Part shown: piece after piece, positions 1 through 7,987 of the stretch
Layout: the number at the start of each line of letters is the position of its first letter
How positions within the stretch are numbered: position 1 is the stretch's first letter
Assembly: GCA_964480725.1 (NCBI GenBank)
Contig: CAYZQO010000022.1
Span: 17,508-81,507, forward strand
DNA length: 64,000 nt
From: JAFGBI01 sp964480725
GTDB taxonomy: Bacteria; Myxococcota_A; Polyangia; Polyangiales; Polyangiaceae
Direction of reading: 5' to 3'
The notes under the pieces: model-generated
Told to the model about the DNA's origin: nothing
The model's database searches: none
What the model saw: the letters and a program-made list of their open reading frames with translations, nothing else
Program-made: the position numbers and the translations under genes

Positions 1-2
1 AC

Positions 3-845
3 GAGCGCCTGTGGGGGGTCCCGGCCGACGAGATCGCCTGCGACTGGTGCGACCGCTTCGTCCCCGTTCCCACCGTGGAGCAGGTCATCGCGGGAGCGGT
101 GGGGCTCGCCGACGAAGAGGTCGGCTACAACGCCCGCTTCCTGTATCCCCGCCGCGGCATCGGCGCCCTCGCGACGGCGATGCACCGGGAGCTCGGCTGG
201 ACGGCCGAGCTCGGCGTCGCGCCGACGGCCGTGGACCTCGCGCACCGTGAGGTCCACTTCCCCGACGGCGTGGCCCGCTACGAGGCGCTGGTGAGCACCA
301 TCCCGCTGCCCTCGCTGGTGCGCCTGCTCGTCGCCGCGCCGACGGAGATCCGAGCGGCGGCAGCCGCGCTCCGCGCCACGCACCTTCACTACCTCGACGT
401 CGGGGTCGAGGCGCCAGCGCGGGCGGACCACCATTGGGTCTACTTGCCGGAGCCCGAGCAGCCCTTCTACCGCATCGGCTGTTACTCGAACCTCTCGCCC
501 GAGCTGGCCCCGCCGGGGAAGAGCAACTACTACGTGGAGCTCGTCGATCGCGCCCCGCCCGCGCTCGATCGCCTGGTGCCGAGGGTGGCCGCGGCGCTCC
601 GCGCCCTCGGGTACATCGGCCCCACCGACGCGATCGGGTTCGTTGAGGCTCGCCGCCTCGAGCCCGCCTACGTCCTCTTGGATCACCACCACGCCGCTGC
701 CACCGCACAGCTGCACGAGTTCTTCGCGGCGCACGGCGTCTTCAGCGCGGGCCGCTACGGCGGGTGGAACTACTCCTCGATGGAGGACGCGCTCGCCTTC
801 GGCCGGGACGCGGCGCGAGGGGCGATGGAGCTGGTTGGTGCCTGA
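3..845 (+). CDS. FAD-dependent amine oxidase/mutase-like oxidoreductase, 5' truncated by window edge
   Basis: The reading frame is open from the first bases, so the N-terminus with the FAD-binding GxGxxG motif lies outside; 280 residues remain. It begins ERLWGVPADEIACDW, which resembles the K-V-W-G segment of UDP-galactopyranose mutase and protoporphyrinogen-oxidase-like flavoproteins. The tail GRYGGWNYSSMEDALAFGRDAA resembles the closing FAD-contact helix of that superfamily (G-x-Y-x-x-W-x-Y-x-S-M-x-D). An internal GTG at 75 would lose the W-G motif and is not the start. It overlaps the next gene by 8 bases, suggesting translational coupling with a glycosyltransferase and a role in a sugar or glycolipid pathway. 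The exact substrate cannot be read from this fragment. Confidence 0.75.
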   Translation, partial: ERLWGVPADEIACDWCDRFVPVPTVEQVIAGAVGLADEEVGYNARFLYPRRGIGALATAMHRELGWTAELGVAPTAVDLAHREVHFPDGVARYEALVSTIPLPSLVRLLVAAPTEIRAAAAALRATHLHYLDVGVEAPARADHHWVYLPEPEQPFYRIGCYSNLSPELAPPGKSNYYVELVDRAPPALDRLVPRVAAALRALGYIGPTDAIGFVEARRLEPAYVLLDHHHAAATAQLHEFFAAHGVFSAGRYGGWNYSSMEDALAFGRDAARGAMELVGA

Positions 846-1560
846 GCCGGCGATCCCGCCCCGGATCACCTTCGTGATCCCGATCTACAACGAGGAGGCG
901 ATCCTCCACGCCGCCGTGGTGGACCTGCGGGAGCGGCTGGCCCCGCTCGGCTGGTCCTACGAGGTGATCCTGGCGCAGAATGGCTCCACCGACGGGACGG
1001 TGCGGGTCGCCGAGGGCCTCTCCGCCAAGTACCCCGAGGTGAGCCTCCTGTCGGTGGAGGAACCGAACTACGGCCAGGCGCTGCGGCGCGGGATCCTCCG
1101 GGCGCGCGGCGAGCTGGTGATCTGCGAGGAGATCGACCTCTGCGACGTGGATTTCCACGTCCGCGCGGTCGAACTGCTGGAGTGTGACGCGGCGGAGCTG
1201 GTCATCGGATCCAAGCTGGTGGGCGGCGCCGCCGACGAGCGGCCCTTCCTCCGCCACGCCGCGAGCCTGCTCTACAGCGGTCTGCTCCGCGTCCTGCTCG
1301 GGTTCGAGGGGACCGACACGCACGGGCTCAAGGCCTTCCGCCGCGAGGCGATGGTCGACCTGGTCCGCGCCTGCGTGGTCGATCGCGACGTCTTCGCCAG
1401 CGAGCTCGTGATCCGCGCCTACCGCGCCCGCCGGCGCGTCGTCGAGATCCCCGTCCGCGTCATCGAGAAGCGCCCACCATCGATCGATCTGTTGCGGCGC
1501 GTCCCGGGGGTGGTGAGCCGCCTCGTCCAACTCTGGCGCGCGATTCGGCGCGGCGGGTGA
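838..1560 (+). CDS. Glycosyltransferase family 2 (DPM1/DPG synthase-like)
   Basis: A 240-residue protein starting at GTG 838, eight bases inside the end of the upstream flavoprotein gene. It has the GT-A opening ITFVIPIYNEE followed by QNGSTDGT, both standard in family 2 glycosyltransferases that use nucleotide-sugar donors. The usual acidic D-x-D region appears as EEIDLCDVDF. No transmembrane segments are evident, so it should be a soluble or membrane-associated enzyme of the dolichyl/polyprenyl-phosphate mannosyltransferase type. A longer frame extends upstream to 643 but lies entirely over the flavoprotein gene and was rejected. Overlap with an FAD sugar-mutase-like gene suggests the two act on the same glycan. 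Acceptor and sugar are unknown. Confidence 0.85.
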   Translation: MPEPAIPPRITFVIPIYNEEAILHAAVVDLRERLAPLGWSYEVILAQNGSTDGTVRVAEGLSAKYPEVSLLSVEEPNYGQALRRGILRARGELVICEEIDLCDVDFHVRAVELLECDAAELVIGSKLVGGAADERPFLRHAASLLYSGLLRVLLGFEGTDTHGLKAFRREAMVDLVRACVVDRDVFASELVIRAYRARRRVVEIPVRVIEKRPPSIDLLRRVPGVVSRLVQLWRAIRRGG

Positions 1561-1599
1561 GCTTTGGCCCGCGGCCCGCACCCGCCCGGCGGCCCCATC

Positions 1600-2253
1600 T
1601 CACCAGCGCTCGGTCCGCCAGCCGCGGCGCAACGCCACGCGGCGCAAGCGCGAGTCCGGGTTGACGACGACCGGGGTGCGGACCCGCTCGAGCAGCGGCA
1701 GATCGGTGATGCTGTCCGAGTAGAACGTCGCGTCATCGAGCGAGAACCCCGCGGCGGCGGCGACGCTCCCCGCCAGCTCCACCTTGGAGTTCCCGAAGCA
1801 GAGTTGCCGCGGACGGCCCGTGAGCACCCCGTTTTCGCTCTCCACCTCGCTGCACACGACGTGCTCGATCCCGAGCTCGCGAGCCAGCGGACGCACCGCG
1901 AAGCGCAGGGCCCCCGACACGATGGCGACCACATCCCCGTCGGCTTGGTGCTGTCCCACCACTCGCCGCGCGCTGTCCGAGACGTGCGGACGGACGTAGC
2001 TCTCGTACCACTTCTCGCACGACTCGTAGAGCTGCGCCTCGATCCGCCCGGAGTAGCGGCGCAGCGCCTTCTCGGCGACGCGGGGCGCGTCGCAGATGCC
2101 CAGCGTGTAGAGGAAAATCCACCAGGCGCCCTGGAAGAACTCCCGCGCCGGGAGCTCGCCGATGTCGCGCTGGTAGCGCAGGAAGAGTGAGGCCGTGTCC
2201 CGCCGGACGATGGTCCGATCCATGTCGAAGAGAGCAGCGCGGCGGGGGGCCAT
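1600..2253 (-). CDS. HAD-superfamily IB phosphatase (SerB-like)
   Basis: 217 residues with all HAD motifs. Motif I is DMDRT at residues 10-14 (nucleophile D10, acid/base D12). Motif II is the VSG segment (AIVSGALRFAV). Motif III is the Lys in GNSKVEL. Motif IV is YSDSITDLPLLE. The helical cap between motifs I and II matches subfamily IB, which includes phosphoserine phosphatase and CicA/SerB-like enzymes. Length fits the family. It likely hydrolyses a small phosphomonoester in the cytoplasm; the substrate is not identifiable. It is convergent with the glycosyltransferase (39-base gap) and divergent from hrpB. No clear Shine-Dalgarno precedes the ATG. Confidence 0.88.
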   Translation of the reverse strand: MAPRRAALFDMDRTIVRRDTASLFLRYQRDIGELPAREFFQGAWWIFLYTLGICDAPRVAEKALRRYSGRIEAQLYESCEKWYESYVRPHVSDSARRVVGQHQADGDVVAIVSGALRFAVRPLARELGIEHVVCSEVESENGVLTGRPRQLCFGNSKVELAGSVAAAAGFSLDDATFYSDSITDLPLLERVRTPVVVNPDSRLRRVALRRGWRTERW

Positions 2254-2585
2254 GAGAGCTTTCGAAGGGTGAGCGACCCTTTCTATTCACACATAGCCTC
2301 CGGGCGGTAGTCCGGCAAGGCGTCGCCCGCGATCGGCCCGTGGCGCGCCGGAGCGAATCGGGGCGTTTGGGGGCCCGATGGCGCAAATGGGTCCGCCAAG
2401 GAAAGCCGGACCCCGACCGCCGGATCGGGACGCGCGAGTGCGAGCCCCGTGCAGCCGCCGGCTCCGCGATGAGACGGGTCCGCTGGTCGAGGACGGCGGA
2501 GGGACGGCGGGACCCGTCCCCCATCGACGACGGAGCCCACCCTTGGCCGCCCCCGAGCCGGCTGACATGCTCGGTCGTCGCGCCC
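2254..2585. other. 332-base region between divergent HAD phosphatase and hrpB genes
   Basis: No convincing gene. It holds a candidate minus-strand promoter at 2290-2318 and a small inverted repeat at 2265-2281 (AAGGGT, 5-base loop, ACCCTT) in the leader of the phosphatase gene. The frame of hrpB is open back to 2340, but that extension is Arg-rich, lacks homology to HrpB N-termini, and is treated as non-coding. Confidence 0.5.
2290..2318 (-). promoter_or_regulatory. Candidate sigma70 promoter for the HAD phosphatase
   Basis: Reading the minus strand, TTGCCG (2318-2313) is followed after 17 bases by TATGTG (2295-2290), about 37 bases before the start codon. Four of six and three of six consensus bases match. 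An inverted repeat at 2265-2281 would lie at the transcript start. Weak, sequence-only call. Confidence 0.3.
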
Positions 2586-5153
2586 ATGAACCCGACCGCC
2601 CTCGACCCGCTGCCCATCGACCCGCTCCTGGCCGAGCTCGTCTCGACCGCGATGACCGAGCGGCGCCTGGTCGTCGAGGCCCCGCCCGGCGCCGGCAAGA
2701 CGACGCGACTTCCCTGGGCGCTGATGGAGGCGCTCGGACCCGGCGCTGGGGAGGTGCTGGTGAGCGAGCCGCGGCGGCTCGCCGCGCGGCTGGCGGCGCG
2801 CCGCGTCGCGACCGAACGGGGGCAGCGGCTCGGCGAGACGGTCGGCTACCAGGTGCGCTTCGAAGACGTCTCGAGCCCTCGCACCCGCCTGCGTTACCTG
2901 ACCGACGGCGTGCTGCTCCGGCGCCTGGCCGGCGACCCTCGTCTCGAGGGCGTGAGCGCGGTCGTGCTCGACGAGCTGCACGAGCGCCGACTCCCCAGCG
3001 ACGTCGCGCTCGCGCTGATCCGACGGTGCCTGGATCGCGCCCGCCCGGATCTGGTGGTGGTCGCCATGAGCGCGACGCTCGAGGCCGCACCCGTGGCCCG
3101 GCTGCTCGGTGATTGCCCCCGGATCACCAGCGAGGGCCGCGTGCACCCGGTGACCATCCGCCACCTGCCCGCACCCGACGACCGGCCGCTCCCCGCCCAG
3201 ATCCTGTCGGCGATCCGGACGGCGCTGCGCGAGGGTCCCCCCGGGGATCTCCTGGTGTTCGTGCCGGGGGCAGCGGAGATCCGGGCCACCATCGAGGCGG
3301 CGACCCCCCTGGCCACCGAGGCGGGGCTCGAGCTGGTTCCGCTGCACGGCGAGCTCCCGATCGAGGAGCAAGCGCGGGCGGTGGAGCGGCGCGGCCGGCG
3401 CAAGGTCGTCGTGAGCACCAACGTCGCCGAGTCCTCGGTCACTATCGAAGGGATCACCACGGTCGTCGACTCGGGGCTTGCCCGGGTGGCCTCTTGCTCG
3501 CCGTGGACCGGAGTCGTGCGCCTGGAGACGCGCCCCGTGAGCCGCGCCGCCGCCGCGCAGCGCGCGGGGCGCGCCGGCCGTACCGCGCCCGGCCTGGTGC
3601 TCCGCCTCTACACGCGCGGTGACCACGACAGCCGCCCAGCGCACGACGCGCCCGAGATCACGCGCACGGACCTGGCCGACGTCCTGCTCCTGCTCCACGG
3701 CGCGGGGATCGGCGACCCCGGCGAGCTCGCCTGGCTCGATCCGCCGCCGCCGGCCGCGCTCCGCGCCGCCGAGGAGCTCCTCGCGGCCCTCGGCGCGCTC
3801 GACGGTGAGCGGCGTCTCACCGCCATCGGGCGGCGGCTGGTGGATCTCGGCGTGCACCCGCGCCTCGGTCGGGTCCTGATCGAATGCGAGCGGCGCGGCG
3901 TCGCGTCTGAGGGCGCCCTCGCCGCCGCCATCCTCGGCGAGCGTGATCCGCGGCTGGAGGCGCGCGCGCGGATCGACAGCGGGGGACGAGCGCCGCGCAT
4001 CGACGGTCGGGCCGACTCGGACGTGAGCGCGGTGGCGGACCGGCTCGAGGCGGTCGGTGCCGCGCGTCCCGACCGCCTGCGCCGCGAGGGGCTCGACCCC
4101 CGTACGGTCGCCGCCATCACCGAGGTGCGGCGCGTCCTCGCGCGCTCCGTCCGCGACCGCGGGCCCCGTCCGGCGGACGACGAGGCCGTCGAGGCCGCCG
4201 TCCGCTACGCCCTGCTCACTGGCTTTCCAGACCGGGTGGCACGCCGTCGACGACCGGGCGAGCCGGCGCTGATCCTCGCCAGCGGCGACGCGGCGCGCCT
4301 GGGCCCCGCCAGCGTGGTGCACGACGCACCGCTGCTGGTCGCGCTCGACGCCGACGCGCCGGCGGGCGCCGGCCGCGGCGGGATCGTGGTCCGCCTGGCG
4401 AGCGCGATCGACCCCGACTGGCTCCTCGATCTGCCGGGCGCGGCCCTGACCGAGTCGGTGGAGCACACCTGGAACGCCGACGCCGAGCGCGTGGACCGGA
4501 TCACCCGCCTCGCCTACGGGTCGGTCACCCTGGACGAGTCCCGCGGCCGCGCCCCCCCATCCCCCGAGGCAGCAGCGGTGCTCGCGCGCGCAGCGCGTGC
4601 TGTCGCGTGGGAGACGGAGGCGCTCGAGGGGCTGGCCGCGCGCCTCTCGCTCGTCGCGGCGCACGCGCCCGAGCTCGCGGCCGCGCTCGGCGGCGCCCCC
4701 GCGACCGACACGCTGCTCGACGCCGCCTGCGCCGAGGCTACCGGCTTCGCCGAGCTCCGTGAGCGCCCCCTCGTCGAGCGCCTGCTCGCGGCGCTGCCGC
4801 CCGCGGCGCGGCGCGCGCTGAACGAGCTGGCGCCGCTGGAGCTCCACCTGCCCGGAGGACGCCGCCTGCGCGTCCAGTACCGCCCCGGTCAGCCCCCCGC
4901 CGCCGCGACCCGCCTGCAGGACTGCTTCGGTTTGCTCGCGACGCCCACGGTCTGTCGCGGCCGGATCCCCGTCACCCTGCACCTGCTCGCACCCAACCAA
5001 CGCGCTGTGCAGGTGACCGCGGATCTCGCCGGCTTCTGGGAGCGCCATTACCCGGCGGTGCGCCGCGAGCTGATGCGCCGCTACCCGAAGCACGCGTGGC
5101 CCGAGGACGGGGCCCGTGCCACCCCGTCGGCGCCGCGGGGCAAGGCGCGGTGA
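2586..5153 (+). CDS. hrpB: ATP-dependent RNA helicase HrpB
   Basis: A DEAH-box helicase of 855 residues, the usual HrpB size, starting at ATG 2586 (MNPTALDPLPID). Walker A is GAGKTT at residues 35-40. Motif II is DELHER near residue 130, the HrpB-type variant of DEAH. Motif III is SAT near 162. Motif VI is QRAGRAGR near 324. The C-terminal HrpB-specific region is complete and ends with the characteristic segment around RYPKHAWPEDGARATP. HrpB proteins are cytoplasmic and thought to act on RNA; their exact role in bacteria is poorly defined. The gene runs convergently into mutS with only 45 bases between stops, containing a strong hairpin. An in-frame extension to 2340 is not supported. Confidence 0.95.
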   Translation: MNPTALDPLPIDPLLAELVSTAMTERRLVVEAPPGAGKTTRLPWALMEALGPGAGEVLVSEPRRLAARLAARRVATERGQRLGETVGYQVRFEDVSSPRTRLRYLTDGVLLRRLAGDPRLEGVSAVVLDELHERRLPSDVALALIRRCLDRARPDLVVVAMSATLEAAPVARLLGDCPRITSEGRVHPVTIRHLPAPDDRPLPAQILSAIRTALREGPPGDLLVFVPGAAEIRATIEAATPLATEAGLELVPLHGELPIEEQARAVERRGRRKVVVSTNVAESSVTIEGITTVVDSGLARVASCSPWTGVVRLETRPVSRAAAAQRAGRAGRTAPGLVLRLYTRGDHDSRPAHDAPEITRTDLADVLLLLHGAGIGDPGELAWLDPPPPAALRAAEELLAALGALDGERRLTAIGRRLVDLGVHPRLGRVLIECERRGVASEGALAAAILGERDPRLEARARIDSGGRAPRIDGRADSDVSAVADRLEAVGAARPDRLRREGLDPRTVAAITEVRRVLARSVRDRGPRPADDEAVEAAVRYALLTGFPDRVARRRRPGEPALILASGDAARLGPASVVHDAPLLVALDADAPAGAGRGGIVVRLASAIDPDWLLDLPGAALTESVEHTWNADAERVDRITRLAYGSVTLDESRGRAPPSPEAAAVLARAARAVAWETEALEGLAARLSLVAAHAPELAAALGGAPATDTLLDAACAEATGFAELRERPLVERLLAALPPAARRALNELAPLELHLPGGRRLRVQYRPGQPPAAATRLQDCFGLLATPTVCRGRIPVTLHLLAPNQRAVQVTADLAGFWERHYPAVRRELMRRYPKHAWPEDGARATPSAPRGKAR

Positions 5154-5178
5154 GGCGCATGGGCGACGCGCCACCCCC

Positions 5179-5199
5179 GCGCGAGCCCGCCGCTCGCGC
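5179..5199. terminator. Bidirectional hairpin between hrpB and mutS
   Basis: Perfect 8-bp stem (GCGCGAGC at 5179-5186, GCTCGCGC at 5192-5199) with a 5-base loop, between two convergent genes. It touches the mutS stop codon. No U-tract follows on either strand, so it may act as a transcript end protector or a weak terminator. Confidence 0.5.
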
Positions 5200-7835
5200 T
5201 ACCCCCGCGCCCGCTGCCGCAGTCGCTCGAGGAGCGCGAGCCCCTCAAGCGGGGTCAGGCGCTCGACCTCCAGAGCCCGGAGCGTCTCCAGCACCTCGCG
5301 GTGCGCTGCCGGTGGGGCCGGCGGCAGCGCGAAGAGATCGAGCTGCGCCGACGTGACGCCCCGAGAGCGGGGCGGCAGCGCCCCCGCCCCGCTCGGCACC
5401 CGCTCGCCCTCGAGCGAGGCGAGCACGGCGCGAGCCCGAGCCAAGACGCTCTCCGGGAGGCCCGCGAGGCGAGCCACCGCCACGCCGTAGCTCCGGCTCA
5501 CCGCGCCTGGCACCAGGCGATACAGGAACACCACGTCGTCCCCGTGCTCCCGCGCGCTCACCGAGTGGTTGGCGGCGTGCGGGCTCGCGTCGGCGAGCGA
5601 GGTGAGCTCGTGGTAGTGGGTGGCGAAGAGGGTGCGACAGCCGACGACCTCGTCGAGGTGCTCGGCCACCGCCCAGGCGATGGCGAGCCCGTCGAAGGTG
5701 CTGGTGCCACGCCCGATCTCGTCGAGGATGACGAGCGAGCGGCGGGTCGCGGCGCGGAGGATGGCCGCCGTCTCGCGCATCTCCACCATGAAGGTGCTCT
5801 CCCCGCCAGCCAGGTTGTCGCTAGCGCCGACCCGTGAGAGCACCCGGTCGACGACCCCGACGCGCGCCACCTTGGCCGGCACGTAGCCGCCCATCTGCGC
5901 CAGGATCACCAGGAGCGCGGTCTGACGCAGCAACGTGCTCTTGCCCGCCATGTTGGGACCGGTGACGAGCCAGAGGCGCTCCGCGCTGAGGTCGAGCCGC
6001 ACGTCGTTGGGGACGAAGCGGCCCGCCGCCGCACGCCGCTCCACCACCGCGTGTCGACCGTCCTCGATCTCGAGGCGATCGCTCCGGTCGACCAACGGCC
6101 GACAGTAGTCGAAACGGTGCGCGACCTCGGCCAGCCCCGCCGCCACGTCCCAGCGCGCGAGCCGCGCCGCGAGCGCCTGGATCCGCGGCGCCATCGCCGC
6201 CGCCCGCTCCACCAGCTCCCCCACCAGCTCGAGCTCGCGCTCCCGGTGCCGATCCTCGGCGTGGAGCAGGCGATCGGCCAGGTCGTCGACCTCCGCGTTG
6301 GTGTATCGCTCGCCGGAAGCGACCGTCTGCTTGCGGCGCCACTCGGCGGGCACGCGCGCCGCGTGGGTCCGCGTCACCTCGATGTACCAGCCGAAGACGC
6401 GCGTGAAGCGCACCTTGAGCGAGGGGATCCCCTGGGCGTCCCGCAGGCGCGCCTCAAGCTCGACCATCCGTTCGGCGCCGGTCCGGCGGAGGGTGTCGAG
6501 CTCCGCCAGCTCCGCGTCGTACTCGGCGAGGAAGATCGCCCCCGCCTGCGCGGCGGCCGGGGGGCGATCCACCAGCGCCCGCGCGAGCTCCTCGGCCAGC
6601 GGCGTGACCACGTCGAGCGGATCGCGGTCGATCCCGAGCACCTCGCGCGCGCTCGGATCGAAAAGGGCCTCGACCAGCGCCGCGGCGCGCGCGGCGGCCA
6701 GGAGTCCGTCCCGGAGTGCACCGAGATCGCGCGGGGTCGCCTCGCGGAGCGTCGCCCGCATGGCCAGGCGCTCGAGATCACCGACCCGAGCAAGCGCCTC
6801 GCGCAGGTCGCTCCGCAGCCGGGTCTGGCAAACGAACAGCTCCACCAGATCCAGGCGTCGGCGGATGCGCTCCACATCGATCAGGGGCGCCAGCAGCCGC
6901 CTCCGGAGCAGCCGCGCCCCGGTGGGGGTGACGGTGGCGTCGATGACGCCGAGCAGGGTGCCTTCCCGACCGCCCCCGAACGACTCCGTCAGCTCGAGGT
7001 GCGCCTGGGTGGTCGCGTCGATCACCAGCGCCTGGCGGGGATCCCAGCGCCCGATCCGGCCGAACCTCAGCGGCTGCCCGGGCATGCAGGCGCGGGTGAA
7101 CCGCACCACCCGCGCCACCGCGCGCCGCGCGAACGCCGGGAGCGAGGCCGCCTCGGCGGCGAGCTCCCCCAGCACCCCCGCGATCCCATCGACGCCGAGC
7201 GCCGGATCGGCCCTGACCGCCGCCCGCGGCGCCACCGCCCGCACGGCCTCCACGGCCCGGCCCTGCTCCTCCTCCGGCTCCGGTCCCTCGTCACCGATCT
7301 CACCGCAACCCACCAGGATCTCGCGCGGCGCCGAGCGGGCGAGCTCGCCGAGCAGCGCGGCGAGATCGGCGACCTCGGCGGCCGCGAGCTCGCCCGTCGA
7401 CAGGTCGAGCAGAGCGATCCCGACCCCGTCACGGTGAGAATCGATAGCGGCCAGCCAGTTATTGTGGCTCGCCTCGAGCTGCTCCTGGTCGGTGACGAGC
7501 CCCGGCGTGATGACGCGCACCACGTCGCGGGGCACGATCCCCTTGGTCTTTGCCGGATCCGCTAGCTGTTCGCAGATGGCGACCTGGTGCCCGTGGGCGA
7601 GGAGGCGGGCGATGTAGCCGTGCGCCGCGTGGTGCGGCACGCCAGCCATCGGGATTTCGTCGGGCTTGCCCTTGTTGCGACTGGTGAGCGTCAAGTCCAG
7701 CAGGCGCGCCGCCAGGACCGCGTCGTCCCCGAACATCTCGTAGAAGTCGCCGAGGCGGAAGAACACGATGGCGTCGGGGTAGGCGCTCTTCGCCGCCCGA
7801 TGCTGCTGCATCACCTTCGTCTCCGGTCCCGCCAC
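5199..7835 (-). CDS. mutS: DNA mismatch repair ATPase MutS
   Basis: 878 residues, standard MutS length. The N-terminal mismatch-recognition domain carries the Phe-x-Glu motif (F31, E33 in GDFYEMFGDD). The C-terminal ABC ATPase has Walker A GPNMAGKST near residues 626-634 and the signature/Walker B region DEIGRGTSTFDG near 704-715, followed by ATHYHEL. MutS binds mispaired bases as a dimer and recruits MutL in the cytoplasm; no mutL is present in this window. It lies downstream of two lipoprotein genes on the same strand after a 152-base spacer, so it probably has its own promoter. The end is convergent with hrpB. Confidence 0.98.
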   Translation of the reverse strand: MAGPETKVMQQHRAAKSAYPDAIVFFRLGDFYEMFGDDAVLAARLLDLTLTSRNKGKPDEIPMAGVPHHAAHGYIARLLAHGHQVAICEQLADPAKTKGIVPRDVVRVITPGLVTDQEQLEASHNNWLAAIDSHRDGVGIALLDLSTGELAAAEVADLAALLGELARSAPREILVGCGEIGDEGPEPEEEQGRAVEAVRAVAPRAAVRADPALGVDGIAGVLGELAAEAASLPAFARRAVARVVRFTRACMPGQPLRFGRIGRWDPRQALVIDATTQAHLELTESFGGGREGTLLGVIDATVTPTGARLLRRRLLAPLIDVERIRRRLDLVELFVCQTRLRSDLREALARVGDLERLAMRATLREATPRDLGALRDGLLAAARAAALVEALFDPSAREVLGIDRDPLDVVTPLAEELARALVDRPPAAAQAGAIFLAEYDAELAELDTLRRTGAERMVELEARLRDAQGIPSLKVRFTRVFGWYIEVTRTHAARVPAEWRRKQTVASGERYTNAEVDDLADRLLHAEDRHRERELELVGELVERAAAMAPRIQALAARLARWDVAAGLAEVAHRFDYCRPLVDRSDRLEIEDGRHAVVERRAAAGRFVPNDVRLDLSAERLWLVTGPNMAGKSTLLRQTALLVILAQMGGYVPAKVARVGVVDRVLSRVGASDNLAGGESTFMVEMRETAAILRAATRRSLVILDEIGRGTSTFDGLAIAWAVAEHLDEVVGCRTLFATHYHELTSLADASPHAANHSVSAREHGDDVVFLYRLVPGAVSRSYGVAVARLAGLPESVLARARAVLASLEGERVPSGAGALPPRSRGVTSAQLDLFALPPAPPAAHREVLETLRALEVERLTPLEGLALLERLRQRARG

Positions 7836-7987
7836 GGCTCCCCTGCCCTCCCCTCAATCCCGACGGACCGGCCCCGCCGCCGCGGGCGGCGGCAGACCGC
7901 AGCCGTCCCTCCACGCGACGCTCGCGATCGTGGTCGAGATAGCGTCCTCCGCGCGCGCTCGAGCTCGCCGCACCCGATCCGACTCCA

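Noticed and set aside
2283..5174. Long minus-strand open frame (963 codons) opposite hrpB
   Set aside because: Entirely antisense to a clear helicase gene; composition reflects GC-rich shadow coding, no domain.
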